A stretch of 64,000 nt of DNA from an uncultured Lachnospiraceae bacterium (GCA_947626775.1 CANQTL010000016.1:1-64000), one strand, 5' to 3'; positions 1-7,293 are shown, counted from the stretch's first letter. Program-made: numbers and translations. The notes: a model not told the origin generated them from the sequence alone.

Positions 1-2
1 GG

Positions 3-209
3 GCGGCAGGCGACGTGAAATTTTCGATGATTGTTTCTGTCTGTATCATGTGGGGTTGCCGCGTGGCACTCGGCATTGTTCTCGCAAAAGAGTTTCACAT
101 GGGACTTATGGCGGTGTGGATTGGAATGTTCACTGATTGGATTGTCAGAGCGGTCATATTTACAACAAGGTTTGTAAACGGAAAATGGCTCCATTACAAA
201 ATGTCTTAA
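3..209 (+). CDS. MATE family efflux transporter, C-terminal end only
   Basis: The reading frame is open from the first base, so this is the 3' end of a gene whose start lies outside the window. The roughly 68 visible residues (beginning A-A-G-D-V-K-F) read like the last two membrane segments of a MATE cation/drug antiporter: a G-D-x-K-F loop, a W-G-C-R-V helix, then a final helix with W-I-G-M-F-T-D-W-I and a short basic tail ending in G-K-W. A GTG at position 15 opens a 64-residue ORF but is internal. The family exports cationic compounds using Na+ or H+ gradients. Two complete relatives lie nearby at 2183 and 13844. Confidence 0.75.
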   Translation, partial: AAGDVKFSMIVSVCIMWGCRVALGIVLAKEFHMGLMAVWIGMFTDWIVRAVIFTTRFVNGKWLHYKMS

Positions 210-496
210 ACATTAGATAACGAAAAATTTTGAAATGGGAGCAATATGTTTTCGATAAAGACATACAGCAGGCAATATAATCATTGTTTGCTCCAATTTT
301 TAGAAAAATGTTTACCGCAATCGGGCAGGAGTTTAGAACTCATTATATCTCTTTGAACAGTATCATAAAAAAGGATTATTCTATCAGACCGGCCTTTTTG
401 TTTTGATTTGTTCTGATTTGATGCACGGCGAACTTTTCTGTTCTGATGCGGGCGGATTCGCGAAAATCGGTTTTGGGGTATTTTTCAAAAACAACA
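210..496. other. AT-rich intergenic stretch, no gene seen
   Basis: This stretch between the MATE gene end and the nuclease promoter is markedly AT-rich. It contains only short ORFs without ribosome binding sites. A GGCC-TTTTT segment near 393-400 might be part of a weak terminator, but no convincing stem was found. Confidence 0.4.
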
Positions 497-525
497 TTGT
501 AAGGCGGCGCTTTTTGCAGTATGAT
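497..525 (+). promoter_or_regulatory. sigma-A type promoter for the Rpn-like gene
   Basis: TTGTAA (497-502), a 17-nt spacer and TATGAT (520-525) form a good vegetative promoter ending about 30 nt before the ATG at 556. It also argues against the longer upstream start at 403, because a transcript from here would begin near 532. Confidence 0.6.
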
Positions 526-555
526 GTTAGTGGAGAGAATGGGAAAGGAAGGTGT

Positions 556-1557
556 ATGGCACTACAGAACGTGGTCGCACAGACCATCGACGCCGCAGGA
601 CAGGAGGCGCAGTATGACGCCTGTGTGAAGCGGCTTCTGTCCGAGAAGATCATCCTTGCATGGATCTTGAAGGAGTGTGTGGATGAGTTTGGACCGTATT
701 CCGTGAAAAAGATCATGAAAGACTGTATCGTCGGCGAGCCGAAGATATCTGCCGCTGCCGTGGATCAGGACGAACCGGACTGCACAGAAAATGGAGGATA
801 TGCCGATGAAACGGTCGAGGGAAGGATTGCAGGCGGAAATACGGAGGACAATTCGGTTAAGGAAGGCAGGGTGTATTATGACATCCGCTTCGCGGCTGTT
901 GTGCCGGACACGAAAGAACCGGTACAGCTTATCATCAATGTGGAGGCGCAGAAAAGCGACAAGACATCCTATCCTCTCATCAAACGGGCGGTCTACTACG
1001 GCAGCCGCATGATCTTGGCGCAGAAGAATACGGTTTTTGTGAACAGCCACTATGAGAAGATACGCAAGGTCTATTCCATCTGGATACTGATGAATGTAGG
1101 GAAAGAAAGAGCGAATACTATTACCGAGTACAGCATTACGGAAAAGAATATCGTGGGTGCGTTCAAGGAGAAGGAAAGCAGCTATGATCTGATGGCCGTT
1201 ATTATGATCGGACTTGGAAAAGCACAGGCAGCGGACAGACCGATTCTGCGGTTATTGGACATTTTGTTATCGGCGGAAACAAAGCCTGACGCGAAGAAGG
1301 CAATACTGGAGAGAGACTTTGATATTCCGATGACGTCGGCGATGCGTGAGGAGGCGAACATTATGTGTAATTTGGGCGAAGGGATCAGAGAACAGGCAGT
1401 GCAGGAGACACAGCAGAAAACGTGGCTACGGGATGTGCTGAATCTGATGAAATCGTTAAACCTGAGCGCGGAGGAAGCGATCAGCGCCTTGGCGATACCT
1501 GAGGAGGAAAGACCGTCTTTGTTGGAGAGGATCGACGAAGAACTTGCCGTGAAATAG
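556..1557 (+). CDS. Rpn family PD-(D/E)XK nuclease / putative transposase
   Basis: A 333-residue protein of the Rpn/YhgA-like PD-(D/E)XK group (PDDEXK_2), proteins linked to recombination-promoting DNA cleavage. The N-terminus has the typical D-A-C-V-K-R-L-L-S-E segment (residues 21-30). The nuclease core shows D109 in Y-Y-D-I-R-F and the E130-x-Q132 pair in N-V-E-A-Q-K, followed by the Y-Y-G-S-R-M helix near 147-152. The C-terminal third is helical and charged. An acidic low-complexity insert (about 66-102) lies before the catalytic strand. The frame is open from 403, but ATG 556 is chosen because it has AAAGGAAGG just upstream and a promoter at 497-525. These genes usually occur as multicopy families, so paralogs elsewhere are likely. 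No terminal inverted repeats were seen. Confidence 0.85.
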   Translation: MALQNVVAQTIDAAGQEAQYDACVKRLLSEKIILAWILKECVDEFGPYSVKKIMKDCIVGEPKISAAAVDQDEPDCTENGGYADETVEGRIAGGNTEDNSVKEGRVYYDIRFAAVVPDTKEPVQLIINVEAQKSDKTSYPLIKRAVYYGSRMILAQKNTVFVNSHYEKIRKVYSIWILMNVGKERANTITEYSITEKNIVGAFKEKESSYDLMAVIMIGLGKAQAADRPILRLLDILLSAETKPDAKKAILERDFDIPMTSAMREEANIMCNLGEGIREQAVQETQQKTWLRDVLNLMKSLNLSAEEAISALAIPEEERPSLLERIDEELAVK

Positions 1558-1592
1558 GCGATTCCCGCTTTATGAATTTCGGCAAATATGCC

Positions 1593-1622
1593 TTGACAGA
1601 CCGGAGACGGCTATGATACCAT
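1593..1622 (+). promoter_or_regulatory. promoter of the tRNA cluster
   Basis: A perfect TTGACA (1593-1598) is followed after 18 nt by TACCAT (1617-1622), with TG-A directly before it (extended -10). It sits about 35 nt before tRNA-Arg, and no better -10 was found. Confidence 0.5.
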
Positions 1623-1657
1623 AGATTTTGTGGTTATAAACAGATGTTAGGAAGTAC

Positions 1658-1731
<74 letters not shown>

Positions 1732-1738
1732 TTAATAT

Positions 1739-1813
1739 GGTGGGTATGGCGCAGTTGGCTAGCGCGCCAGATTGTGGCTCTGGAGGCCGAGGGTTCGAGT
1801 CCCTCTATCCACC
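1739..1813 (+). tRNA. tRNA-His (anticodon GTG)
   Basis: Acceptor GTGGGTA/TATCCAC with the histidine-specific extra G at -1 (1739) opposite discriminator C (1813). Anticodon stem CCAGA/TCTGG with loop TTGTGGC gives GTG. T-arm GAGGG/CCCTC. No encoded CCA. Confidence 0.96.
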
Positions 1814-1879
1814 TTGCATGGGAGATGCAGCCGGCAGGGTTCGGCGCTGCCGTTATGGGATCTTTGCCCGCCGGAACAG

Positions 1880-1951
1880 TGGGCTATCGCCAAGCGGTAA
1901 GGCACAGGACTTTGACTCCTGCATTCGCCGGTTCGAATCCGGCTAGCCCAG
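1880..1951 (+). tRNA. tRNA-Gln (anticodon TTG)
   Basis: Acceptor TGGGCTA/TAGCCCA, D-stem GCC/GGC, anticodon stem CAGGA/TCCTG with loop CTTTGAC (TTG), T-arm GCCGG/CCGGC, discriminator G. The 66 nt between His and Gln contain a small GC-rich hairpin (GGCAG...CTGCC, near 1836-1852). Confidence 0.96.
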
Positions 1952-1957
1952 CTATAT

Positions 1958-2030
1958 GGACCACTAGCTCAGGTGGTAGAGCACTTGACTTTTAATCAAG
2001 TTGTCTGGGGTTCGAATCCCCAGTGGTTCA
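1958..2030 (+). tRNA. tRNA-Lys (anticodon TTT)
   Basis: Acceptor GGACCAC/GTGGTTC (one G-T pair), T8-A9, D-stem GCTC/GAGC, anticodon stem CTTGA/TCAAG with loop CTTTTAA (TTT), T-arm TGGGG/CCCCA, discriminator A. Its 3' end is partly duplicated just downstream (see the repeat at 2016-2093). Confidence 0.96.
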
Positions 2031-2093
2031 GTAAATGTGCCATAACTTTTAAGGGGATTCGAACCCCGGTTCGATCATCCCCAGTGGTTCAGT
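2016..2093 (+). repeat. duplicated tRNA-Lys 3' end with inverted T-arm copy
   Basis: The 17-mer ATCCCCAGTGGTTCAGT occurs at 2016-2032 (T-arm and acceptor end of tRNA-Lys) and again at 2077-2093. Between them, GGGGATTCGAACCCC (2053-2067) is the exact reverse complement of the tRNA T-arm core at 2007-2021. A direct repeat of a tRNA 3' end is the form left by tRNA-targeting integrases, but only 61 nt separate the copies, so this is a scar or a decayed tRNA rather than an element. Confidence 0.6.
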
Positions 2094-2116
2094 TAAAGGG
2101 TTTCTTTTGCGATTGC

Positions 2117-2144
2117 GAGTTCGGGTTTCCCGGACTCCTTTTTT
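2117..2144 (+). terminator. intrinsic terminator after the tRNA cluster
   Basis: GAGTTCGGG (2117-2125), a TTT loop and CCCGGACTC (2129-2137) form a 9-bp stem with one G-T pair, followed by a T-run (2139-2144). It ends the tRNA transcript and is directly followed by the ACGCGGGCAATGAG repeat. Confidence 0.8.
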
Positions 2145-2166
2145 ACGCGGGCAATGAGCCAAATTG
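2145..2166 (+). repeat. terminator-linked dispersed repeat, copy A
   Basis: ACGCGGGCAATGAGCCAAAT directly follows the U-tract of the preceding terminator. The same block recurs after other terminators at 4777 (divergent), 12802, 15657 and 19177. Confidence 0.6.
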
Positions 2167-2182
2167 ACAGAAGGGAGTACAT

Positions 2183-3562
2183 ATGGAAAAGGTTAGAGAA
2201 GAAAATAAAATGGGCGTTATGCCTGTGAATAAGCTATTGCTCACCATGTCTTTTCCGATGATGGTGTCTATGCTGGTGCAGGCGCTCTACAATGTGGTGG
2301 ACAGTGTCTTCGTGTCCAGGATTAACGAGAATGCGCTTACAGCGGTTTCACTTGCATTTCCGCTGCAGACGCTGATGATCGCGCTGGGCGGCGGCATGGG
2401 CGTGGGCGTCAATGCGGTGCTGTCCAAGGCGCTTGGCGAGAAGGACTTCGACAGGGCAAACAAGGCGGCGGTCAACGGCGTGTTTCTGGCGGGCGTCAAT
2501 TTTGTGATCTTCCTGTTGGTTGGGCTTTTTGCGGTCAGACCCTTTTATATGAGTCAGACGGACGATGCGCAGATCATCGAGTACGGTTGTCAGTACCTGA
2601 CGATCGTGTGCTGTTTCGGCTTCGGTGTTTATACGCAGTTTATCTTCGAGCGGCTGTTGCAGTCCACGGGGCGGACGTTCTACACGATGTTTACGCAGGG
2701 GACGGGTGCGATCATCAATATTATCATGGATCCCATCCTGATTTTCGGCTATTTTGGTTTCCCGAAGATGGGAGTTGCGGGCGCGGCTGCGGCAACTGTG
2801 TTCGGACAGATCGTGGCAGGCATCATAGCTTTTATCTTGAATCTGAAAAAGAACACGGACATCCAGCTGCATGTGAAAGGTTTTCGCCCTGATCTTGCTA
2901 TGATTGGACAGATTTATGTGGTGGGAGTTCCCTCCATTATCATGCAGGCCATCGGTTCCGTGATGACCTACTGCATGAATAGAATCCTGATGGTCTTTAC
3001 GTCCACGGCTGCGGCTGTGTTCGGCGTTTATTTCAAGCTGCAGAGCTTTATCTTCATGCCGATCTTCGGACTGAATAACGGCATGGTGCCGATCGTGGCC
3101 TACAACTATGGCGCGGCTAAGAAAGACCGTCTGTTGAAAACGGTAAAACTGAGCATCATCTATGCGGTCAGCATCATGTTTGTGGGCTTTCTCGTGTTTC
3201 AGATCTTTCCGGCGCAGCTTTTCGCGCTGTTTGACGCGTCGGAGACGATGCTGGCTATCGGTATCCCGGCGCTGCGCACGATCAGCTTCAGCTTTCTGTT
3301 AGCGGGTTTCTGTATCATAGAAGGCTCGGTATTCCAGGCGCTCGGCAACGGCGTCTACAGTATGCTGGTGTCGGTGGCCAGACAGCTCGTGGTGCTGATT
3401 CCCGTGGCTTATCTGCTGTCCAGACTGGGCAATGTAGACTATGTGTGGTGGGCGTTCCCGATTGCGGAATTGATGTCTCTCAGCATGACGATAGTCTTCC
3501 GTATCCGTATGGGCCGGAAAGTGATTGATCACATCGGAGAGGATGCCGCGGCGCAGGATTGA
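2183..3562 (+). CDS. MATE family efflux transporter
   Basis: A 459-residue integral membrane protein, full length for a MATE multidrug/cation antiporter with about 12 membrane helices in two six-helix halves. The N-terminus shows the family pattern P-M-M-V-S-M-L-V-Q-A-L-Y-N-V-V-D-S (about residues 26-42), then the A-L-G-G-G-M-G-V-G-V-N-A loop. The second half has a G-L-N-N-G-M-V-P-I-V-A-Y-N-Y-G-A segment. ATG 2183 has AGAAGGGAG about 7 nt upstream. The gene stands alone between two terminators (2117-2144 and 3595-3629). The substrate cannot be told from sequence; the family exports drugs, flavins or organic cations with Na+ or H+. Confidence 0.92.
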   Translation: MEKVREENKMGVMPVNKLLLTMSFPMMVSMLVQALYNVVDSVFVSRINENALTAVSLAFPLQTLMIALGGGMGVGVNAVLSKALGEKDFDRANKAAVNGVFLAGVNFVIFLLVGLFAVRPFYMSQTDDAQIIEYGCQYLTIVCCFGFGVYTQFIFERLLQSTGRTFYTMFTQGTGAIINIIMDPILIFGYFGFPKMGVAGAAAATVFGQIVAGIIAFILNLKKNTDIQLHVKGFRPDLAMIGQIYVVGVPSIIMQAIGSVMTYCMNRILMVFTSTAAAVFGVYFKLQSFIFMPIFGLNNGMVPIVAYNYGAAKKDRLLKTVKLSIIYAVSIMFVGFLVFQIFPAQLFALFDASETMLAIGIPALRTISFSFLLAGFCIIEGSVFQALGNGVYSMLVSVARQLVVLIPVAYLLSRLGNVDYVWWAFPIAELMSLSMTIVFRIRMGRKVIDHIGEDAAAQD

Positions 3563-3594
3563 CAGGGCCATGCCTGAATGATATGATACATAAC

Positions 3595-3629
3595 GGATTC
3601 GGATTTCACTGGGAGTCCGGATCCTTTTT
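3595..3629 (+). terminator. intrinsic terminator of the MATE gene
   Basis: GGATTCGGA (3595-3603) pairs with TCCGGATCC (3616-3624) through 9 bp (one G-T), followed by TTTTT (3625-3629). It ends seven bases before tRNA-Leu, so that tRNA needs a promoter within or before this segment, or readthrough. Confidence 0.85.
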
Positions 3630-3635
3630 GTTTCT

Positions 3636-3704
<69 letters not shown>

Positions 3705-3715
<11 letters not shown>

Positions 3716-3763
3716 TGATAAGACGGGGGCTCGTAGAGTCCCCGTCTTATCATGCGGATGACA
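3705..3763 (+). repeat. 24-bp perfect inverted repeat covering the tRNA-Leu 3' end
   Basis: Positions 3705-3728 are the exact reverse complement of 3740-3763. The inner part pairs further (GCTC with GAGT, one G-T), giving a nearly continuous 28-bp stem with a GTA triloop. The left arm includes the whole 3' acceptor strand of tRNA-Leu. No T-run follows, so it is not a standard intrinsic terminator. Confidence 0.85.
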
Positions 3764-3803
3764 AACAAAACGAAGAGGTTGGTGCAGGCTGCGAAGCAGA
3801 CTG

Positions 3804-3833
3804 CGGAGATGACTGCGCAAGCAGTCTTCTCCG
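3804..3833 (+). other. strong hairpin between tRNA-Leu and the SDR promoter
   Basis: CGGAGA-T-GACTGC, a GCAA tetraloop and GCAGTC-T-TCTCCG form 12 bp around one T-T mismatch. There is no T-run. Role unknown; it might be a 3' processing or Rho-independent stop for the tRNA-Leu transcript. Confidence 0.5.
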
Positions 3834-3857
3834 GTTCAAAACCCATTGTTTCTCATC

Positions 3858-3886
3858 TTGTCAATTAGTGCCTGCACCGATATAAT
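3858..3886 (+). promoter_or_regulatory. strong promoter of the SDR gene
   Basis: TTGTCA (3858-3863), exactly 17 nt, then consensus TATAAT (3881-3886). The start codon at 3946 is about 55 nt beyond the predicted transcript start. Confidence 0.8.
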
Positions 3887-3945
3887 GATATTGTATATTT
3901 CGCAAAAAGAAATCTCACACTAACTTTATCGGAAGGAGGAATATC

Positions 3946-4704
3946 ATGAATCGTTTACAGGACAAGATCGCCGTTATCACGGGCGGCAATTCCGGCGTCG
4001 GCGCCGCAGCCGCCAAACTGTTCGCCGCGGAGGGAGCGGCCGTGGTCATCACCGCCCGCAGGGAGGCGGCGCTTGAGAAGATCGCCGGTGAGATCAAAGA
4101 GGCGGGCGGACAGGTGCTTGCCATCTCCACAGACATCTCCAAGCCGGAGGATCCCGAGCGGCTGATGCAGACCGTGATGGAGAAGTTCGGCCGGATTGAC
4201 ATTCTGGTCAACAATGCGGGCATCCTTGAAGAAGGGTTGAAACCCATCGATCGCTACACGGACGAGGATCTGGACAGGATCGTGGAGACAAACCAGAAGG
4301 GAACCATGCGCTGTATGCGCGCCGCGAGCAGCAGGATGCAGGCGGGCGCAAGCATCGTCAACGTGGCTTCGGTGGCGGGCTATGCAGGCTGCGGCGGCGC
4401 GGCTTACGTCTCCTCCAAGGCGGCGATCATCGGCGTCACCAAACACACGGCGCTGCGCTTCCAGGCGCAGGGGATCCGCTGCAACGCGGTCTGCCCAGGC
4501 ACGATCGTGACGCCGATGACTTCCTCCATGAAGGCGGACGCCCTCGATCAGGACATGTTCGGCGCGATGACCGCGCACTCCAATCTGCGCACGCAGCCGT
4601 GCACGGCGGAGGATGTGGCGAACATTCTGCTGTTCCTCGCCAGCGACGAATCCCGCGCCATGACGGGACAGATTCTGGTGACCGATTTCGGCGCGAGCCT
4701 GTAA
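3946..4704 (+). CDS. SDR family NAD(P)-dependent oxidoreductase
   Basis: A 252-residue classical short-chain dehydrogenase/reductase. The cofactor motif T-G-G-N-S-G-V-G lies at residues 12-19, N-N-A-G at 89-92, and the catalytic set is N116, S142, Y154 and K158 (Y-V-S-S-K). The C-terminus has the usual P-G-T-I-V-T-P and the D-E-S-R-A-M-T-G-Q-I-L-V-T-D-F-G strand, so it is complete. A-R-R after strand 2 (37-39) would favour NADP(H), though this is only suggestive. ATG 3946 has GGAAGGAGG 7 nt upstream. It is monocistronic, between a strong promoter and a two-way terminator. The substrate is not predictable. Confidence 0.93.
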   Translation: MNRLQDKIAVITGGNSGVGAAAAKLFAAEGAAVVITARREAALEKIAGEIKEAGGQVLAISTDISKPEDPERLMQTVMEKFGRIDILVNNAGILEEGLKPIDRYTDEDLDRIVETNQKGTMRCMRAASSRMQAGASIVNVASVAGYAGCGGAAYVSSKAAIIGVTKHTALRFQAQGIRCNAVCPGTIVTPMTSSMKADALDQDMFGAMTAHSNLRTQPCTAEDVANILLFLASDESRAMTGQILVTDFGASL

Positions 4705-4720
4705 ATGTTGTAATGCTCAT

Positions 4721-4776
4721 AAAAAAGAACGCTCCCGGCATCTCCGTGCAGGCACGGTACGCCGGGAACGTTTTTT
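4721..4776 (+). terminator. two-way terminator between the SDR gene and a small minus-strand gene
   Basis: AACG-C-TCCCGGC (4728-4739) pairs with GCCGGGA-A-CGTT (4761-4772), flanked by six A's on the left and six T's on the right. It can therefore stop transcripts from both sides of this convergent junction. Confidence 0.8.
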
Positions 4777-4793
4777 ACGCAGATAATAAGTAA
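4777..4793 (+). repeat. terminator-linked dispersed repeat, divergent copy B
   Basis: ACGCAGATAATAAGTAAAAC follows the T-run of the terminator. It resembles copy E at 19177 most closely, sharing AGTAAAA-Y-TCG just beyond the core. Confidence 0.4.
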
Positions 4794-4835
4794 AACTCGC
4801 ACAGCGCGTTTCCTCTCGCTGCCGCATCTCGGGTG

Positions 4836-5024
4836 TTAATAGGTTACCTGTCCCTTCATGCGCTCGTGATCGCGCATCTTGCTGTAGACCTCCTGGTATT
4901 TGTCGAGCATCTGCTCGGGAGACATGCCGGAGAGATTCTGCTGCTGCATGTAGATCAGTGCGAGCGCCTCGAATTTGTTGGTGGGAAAGGTGGAGAGAGA
5001 GATACTGCTTATGCTGTCTGCCAT
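4836..5024 (-). CDS. small conserved-looking hypothetical protein (62 aa)
   Basis: A 62-residue soluble acidic-to-neutral protein starting [11 protein letters not shown] and containing F-E-A-L-A-L-I-Y-M-Q-Q-Q-N and M-S-P-E-Q-M-L-D-K-Y-Q-E-V-Y, which looks like two helices. The ribosome binding site AGAAAGGA lies about 9 nt before ATG 5024. It ends towards the two-way terminator at 4721-4776. No domain was recognised. The clean start signal, the terminator and the amphipathic helix pattern favour a real gene. Confidence 0.65.
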   Translation of the reverse strand: MADSISSISLSTFPTNKFEALALIYMQQQNLSGMSPEQMLDKYQEVYSKMRDHERMKGQVTY

Positions 5025-5105
5025 AAGGATCAGTCCTTTCTTGTGGATTTTGACGGCGTACCGTCTATTTCAGTATAGGCGATTGGGGGCGCAAATGCAA
5101 GAGCG

Positions 5106-6413
5106 TCAGGGCAGTCTGACGGTAAAGATGCTGCCGCCTGCAGGATTGTCCTGCACGCTGATACGTCCGCGGTGGGCCGCCGTAATCTCATAGGCGATGG
5201 ACAGACCGAGCCCGAAGTGCCCTTTGGCGCTTCGGGATTTTTCCGCCCGATAGAAACGGTCGAAGATGTACGGTTTGTCCGTATCCGCGACGCCGATTCC
5301 CGTGTCGGCGACGGAGATCTCGTATGAAATCCGGCGTTCGCGGCACTGCCGCAGAGCCAGTTCGATCCGCCCGCCGGGCGGCGTGTAGCTGACGGCGTTG
5401 TGCAGCAGGATGGACAATATCTGCGCGATGCGGTCGGCGTCACAGCTGCAGCGCGCCAGAGGCTCGTCCGGCAGAGAAAGCGTCAGGGTCAGATTCTTGC
5501 CGCGGCACAGCGGTTCAAAGGCTTCGTAGGCATTGAGGCACAGAGTGTCAAGGTCGGTCTCGCTTTTTTCGATGGGAAAACGGTTCGCGCCGGAGCGGGT
5601 CAGCGTCAGCATATCGTCGATCAGACTGTTCATGCGCTGGCCTTCCCTGCGGATTGTCCGAAAGAAGCTCTCGCGCTCTTCGCCGGAGGCGTTTTCACAG
5701 CATTCGCCGCTGGCCAGGATGACCGACAGAGGCGTCCGCAGTTCGTGAGATGCGGCGGCAATGAAGCGGAGCTGCTTTTCCTGATTTTCGCGCAGCGGCT
5801 TCAGCAGTCTGCCTGTAAAAAACCATGCGAAGGCAAACAGCGCCGCGCAGGCGATCACGTCGATCCAGACAAAGAGTATGCGCTGACGGCGGATCGACTC
5901 GTAGAGGGGATTCAGGGCGTAGAGAATCACGATCAGCGTGGTGGAATTGTCGCGTTCGATGTCGATGCGGGAGGCGTAGTAGGAATCGCCCGTCGTCGGG
6001 GAAGTGAAGGAATACTCCATGTGCCAGATGCCGGAGTAGCTGCTGCCGTCAGGGGAAGCGACGGCAACCTCGATCTGGTCGCTGTAGGCGGCAAGACTCT
6101 CCGACAACAGCTCCTGACTGTGAGAGCTGACAGAACCGTTCAGCGAATTGTGCAGAAAAGGCACGCCGTTGTCCGTCACGTAGATAATGTAGTCGTTCTG
6201 TGCTTCCAGCCTGGCGAGCCACTGCATGGACACATAGGTGGACTGCTCCAGGTTGGCGGCGATGGTGCCGATGTCGCTCTGAAAAGACTGAAAGCGGCTG
6301 CTTCGAAGATTTTCCTCGGAGACGCGCAGATACAGAAACGACATGGCGATCATGATCGCCGCCGTGCTGCCGCCGCAAAGTATGGTAAAAAATAAATGTG
6401 CTCTACGGAACAT
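5106..6413 (-). CDS. sensor histidine kinase, two-component system
   Basis: A 435-residue membrane sensor kinase. Membrane helix at about 8-29, an extracytoplasmic sensory region at 30-176, a second helix at 178-199, then directly the HisKA helix with H223 in A-A-S-H-E-L-R-T-P-L-S; little room is left for a HAMP linker. The HATPase part shows the N-box L-H-N-A-V-S-Y, the G1 box D-T-G-I-G-V and the G2 box G-L-G-L-S. ATG 6413 is preferred because GAAAGG lies 6 nt upstream. The frame is open further, to a GTG at 6455 that overlaps the stop of the response regulator but has no ribosome binding site. It works with the regulator at 6452-7168, probably on the lipoprotein genes facing it. Confidence 0.92.
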   Translation of the reverse strand: MFRRAHLFFTILCGGSTAAIMIAMSFLYLRVSEENLRSSRFQSFQSDIGTIAANLEQSTYVSMQWLARLEAQNDYIIYVTDNGVPFLHNSLNGSVSSHSQELLSESLAAYSDQIEVAVASPDGSSYSGIWHMEYSFTSPTTGDSYYASRIDIERDNSTTLIVILYALNPLYESIRRQRILFVWIDVIACAALFAFAWFFTGRLLKPLRENQEKQLRFIAAASHELRTPLSVILASGECCENASGEERESFFRTIRREGQRMNSLIDDMLTLTRSGANRFPIEKSETDLDTLCLNAYEAFEPLCRGKNLTLTLSLPDEPLARCSCDADRIAQILSILLHNAVSYTPPGGRIELALRQCRERRISYEISVADTGIGVADTDKPYIFDRFYRAEKSRSAKGHFGLGLSIAYEITAAHRGRISVQDNPAGGSIFTVRLP

Positions 6414-6451
6414 TTCCAGCCTTTCTGCCGCAGGGCGGCGTTTCGCCGGCG

Positions 6452-7168
6452 TCACTGCGGGATGGCTCGCCTGTTTTTTCCGGGGGGGGGCAGGATATAG
6501 GCGAGTCGGTAGCCCACGCCGCGCACGGTCTTGATCTGCAGGAGACTCCCCACTGCCTTCAGGCGGCGTCTGAGAAAATAGACATAGTTGTCGAGGTTGC
6601 CCTCTTCCACGTCGCTGTCAGGTCCCCATACTTTTAGCAGAAGCGTCTCGCGGGCGATGGTCTGCTCGGGCATATGGAGAAAACTTTCCAGCAGACTGCC
6701 CTCACGCCGGGAGAGGGTACTGTTCCCTGTAGGCCCGGTCAGACACATATCCTGCCCCGACCAGGCGACGTCCTGATAGACGAGCGCGTCCGGCTGTGCG
6801 CGCAGGACGGCGGAACGCCTGGTGACGCAGCGGATGCGCGCCAGAAGTTCCTCGAAGGCAAAGGGTTTTACCAGATAGTCGTCCGCGCCCAGATCCAGCC
6901 CCTCGATCTTGTCCTCCAGCGTGCCGAGCGCCGTGATCAGGATGACCGGCGTGTGGACGGACTGTCTGCGCAGGGCGGTCAGCACTTCCGTCCCGTCCTG
7001 GCAGGGGAGCATGCGGTCGAGCAGGATCACGTCGTAGATGTCCTGCGCCCCATAGTAGAGCGCTTCGTCTCCGTCGAAGCAGGAGTCTACGCTGTAACCG
7101 TGCCCGGACAGCTGCCAGGTCAGCGCCTTATTCAGATCCTTGTCGTCCTCCGCCAGTAAGATGCGCAT
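6452..7168 (-). CDS. OmpR/PhoB-type response regulator
   Basis: A 238-residue regulator. The receiver domain (1-115) has the acidic pocket E7-D8-D9 and the phosphorylation site D51 in V-I-L-L-D-R-M-L-P, with the conserved K in D-Y-L-V-K-P-F. The winged-helix DNA-binding domain ends in T-V-R-G-V-G-Y-R-L. ATG 7168 is chosen because AAAAAAGGAG lies just before it; the frame is open to 7225, but those starts lie upstream of this site. The C-terminal tail P-P-P-G-K-N is coded by a C9 run followed by GGAAAAAAC, and a -1 shift there reads on into the kinase without a stop. Confidence 0.93.
   Translation of the reverse strand: MRILLAEDDKDLNKALTWQLSGHGYSVDSCFDGDEALYYGAQDIYDVILLDRMLPCQDGTEVLTALRRQSVHTPVILITALGTLEDKIEGLDLGADDYLVKPFAFEELLARIRCVTRRSAVLRAQPDALVYQDVAWSGQDMCLTGPTGNSTLSRREGSLLESFLHMPEQTIARETLLLKVWGPDSDVEEGNLDNYVYFLRRRLKAVGSLLQIKTVRGVGYRLAYILPPPGKNRRAIPQ
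6473..6490 (-). other. C9 tract plus A AAA AAC slippery heptamer at the regulator/kinase junction
   Basis: On the minus strand nine C's (6490-6482) are followed by GG and A6-C (6479-6473). In the regulator frame the last bases read as the heptamer A AAA AAC in the correct X XXY YYZ phase. The -1 frame (also reached by adding one C) is the kinase frame and is open to the kinase start. A hairpin CCGCAG...CTGCGG containing a GGCG-AAA-CGCC inner stem begins about 12 nt after the heptamer. Confidence 0.6.
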
Positions 7169-7204
7169 GTCGGATGTTTCTCCTTTTTTCATTATTATCA
7201 TAGT

Positions 7205-7293
7205 ATCATACAAATCTTGAAACAATCTCTAAAAAGAATGAAATTTATTCTTAATTTTCTTTAGAGGAAAGTTAGAGATTGTGCTGTTATACT
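7205..7293. promoter_or_regulatory. divergent control region between two-component system and lipoprotein genes
   Basis: On the minus strand TTTAGA (7233-7228), 17 nt and TATGAT (7210-7205) form the promoter of the regulator gene. On the plus strand TATACT (7288-7293) is a plausible -10 without a good -35, as expected for an activated promoter. The 11-mer ACAATCTCTAA (7222-7232) recurs inverted as TTAGAGATTGT (7272-7282), one arm near each promoter, and is a likely binding site for the regulator. A central AGAAT/ATTCT dyad (7235-7251) lies between. Confidence 0.5.

Noticed and set aside
556..1557. Complete insertion sequence around the Rpn-type gene
   Set aside because: No terminal inverted repeats or target duplications were seen, and the gene has its own promoter.
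1737..2167. Three short plus-strand frames across the tRNA cluster
   Set aside because: They translate tRNA genes; no ribosome binding sites.
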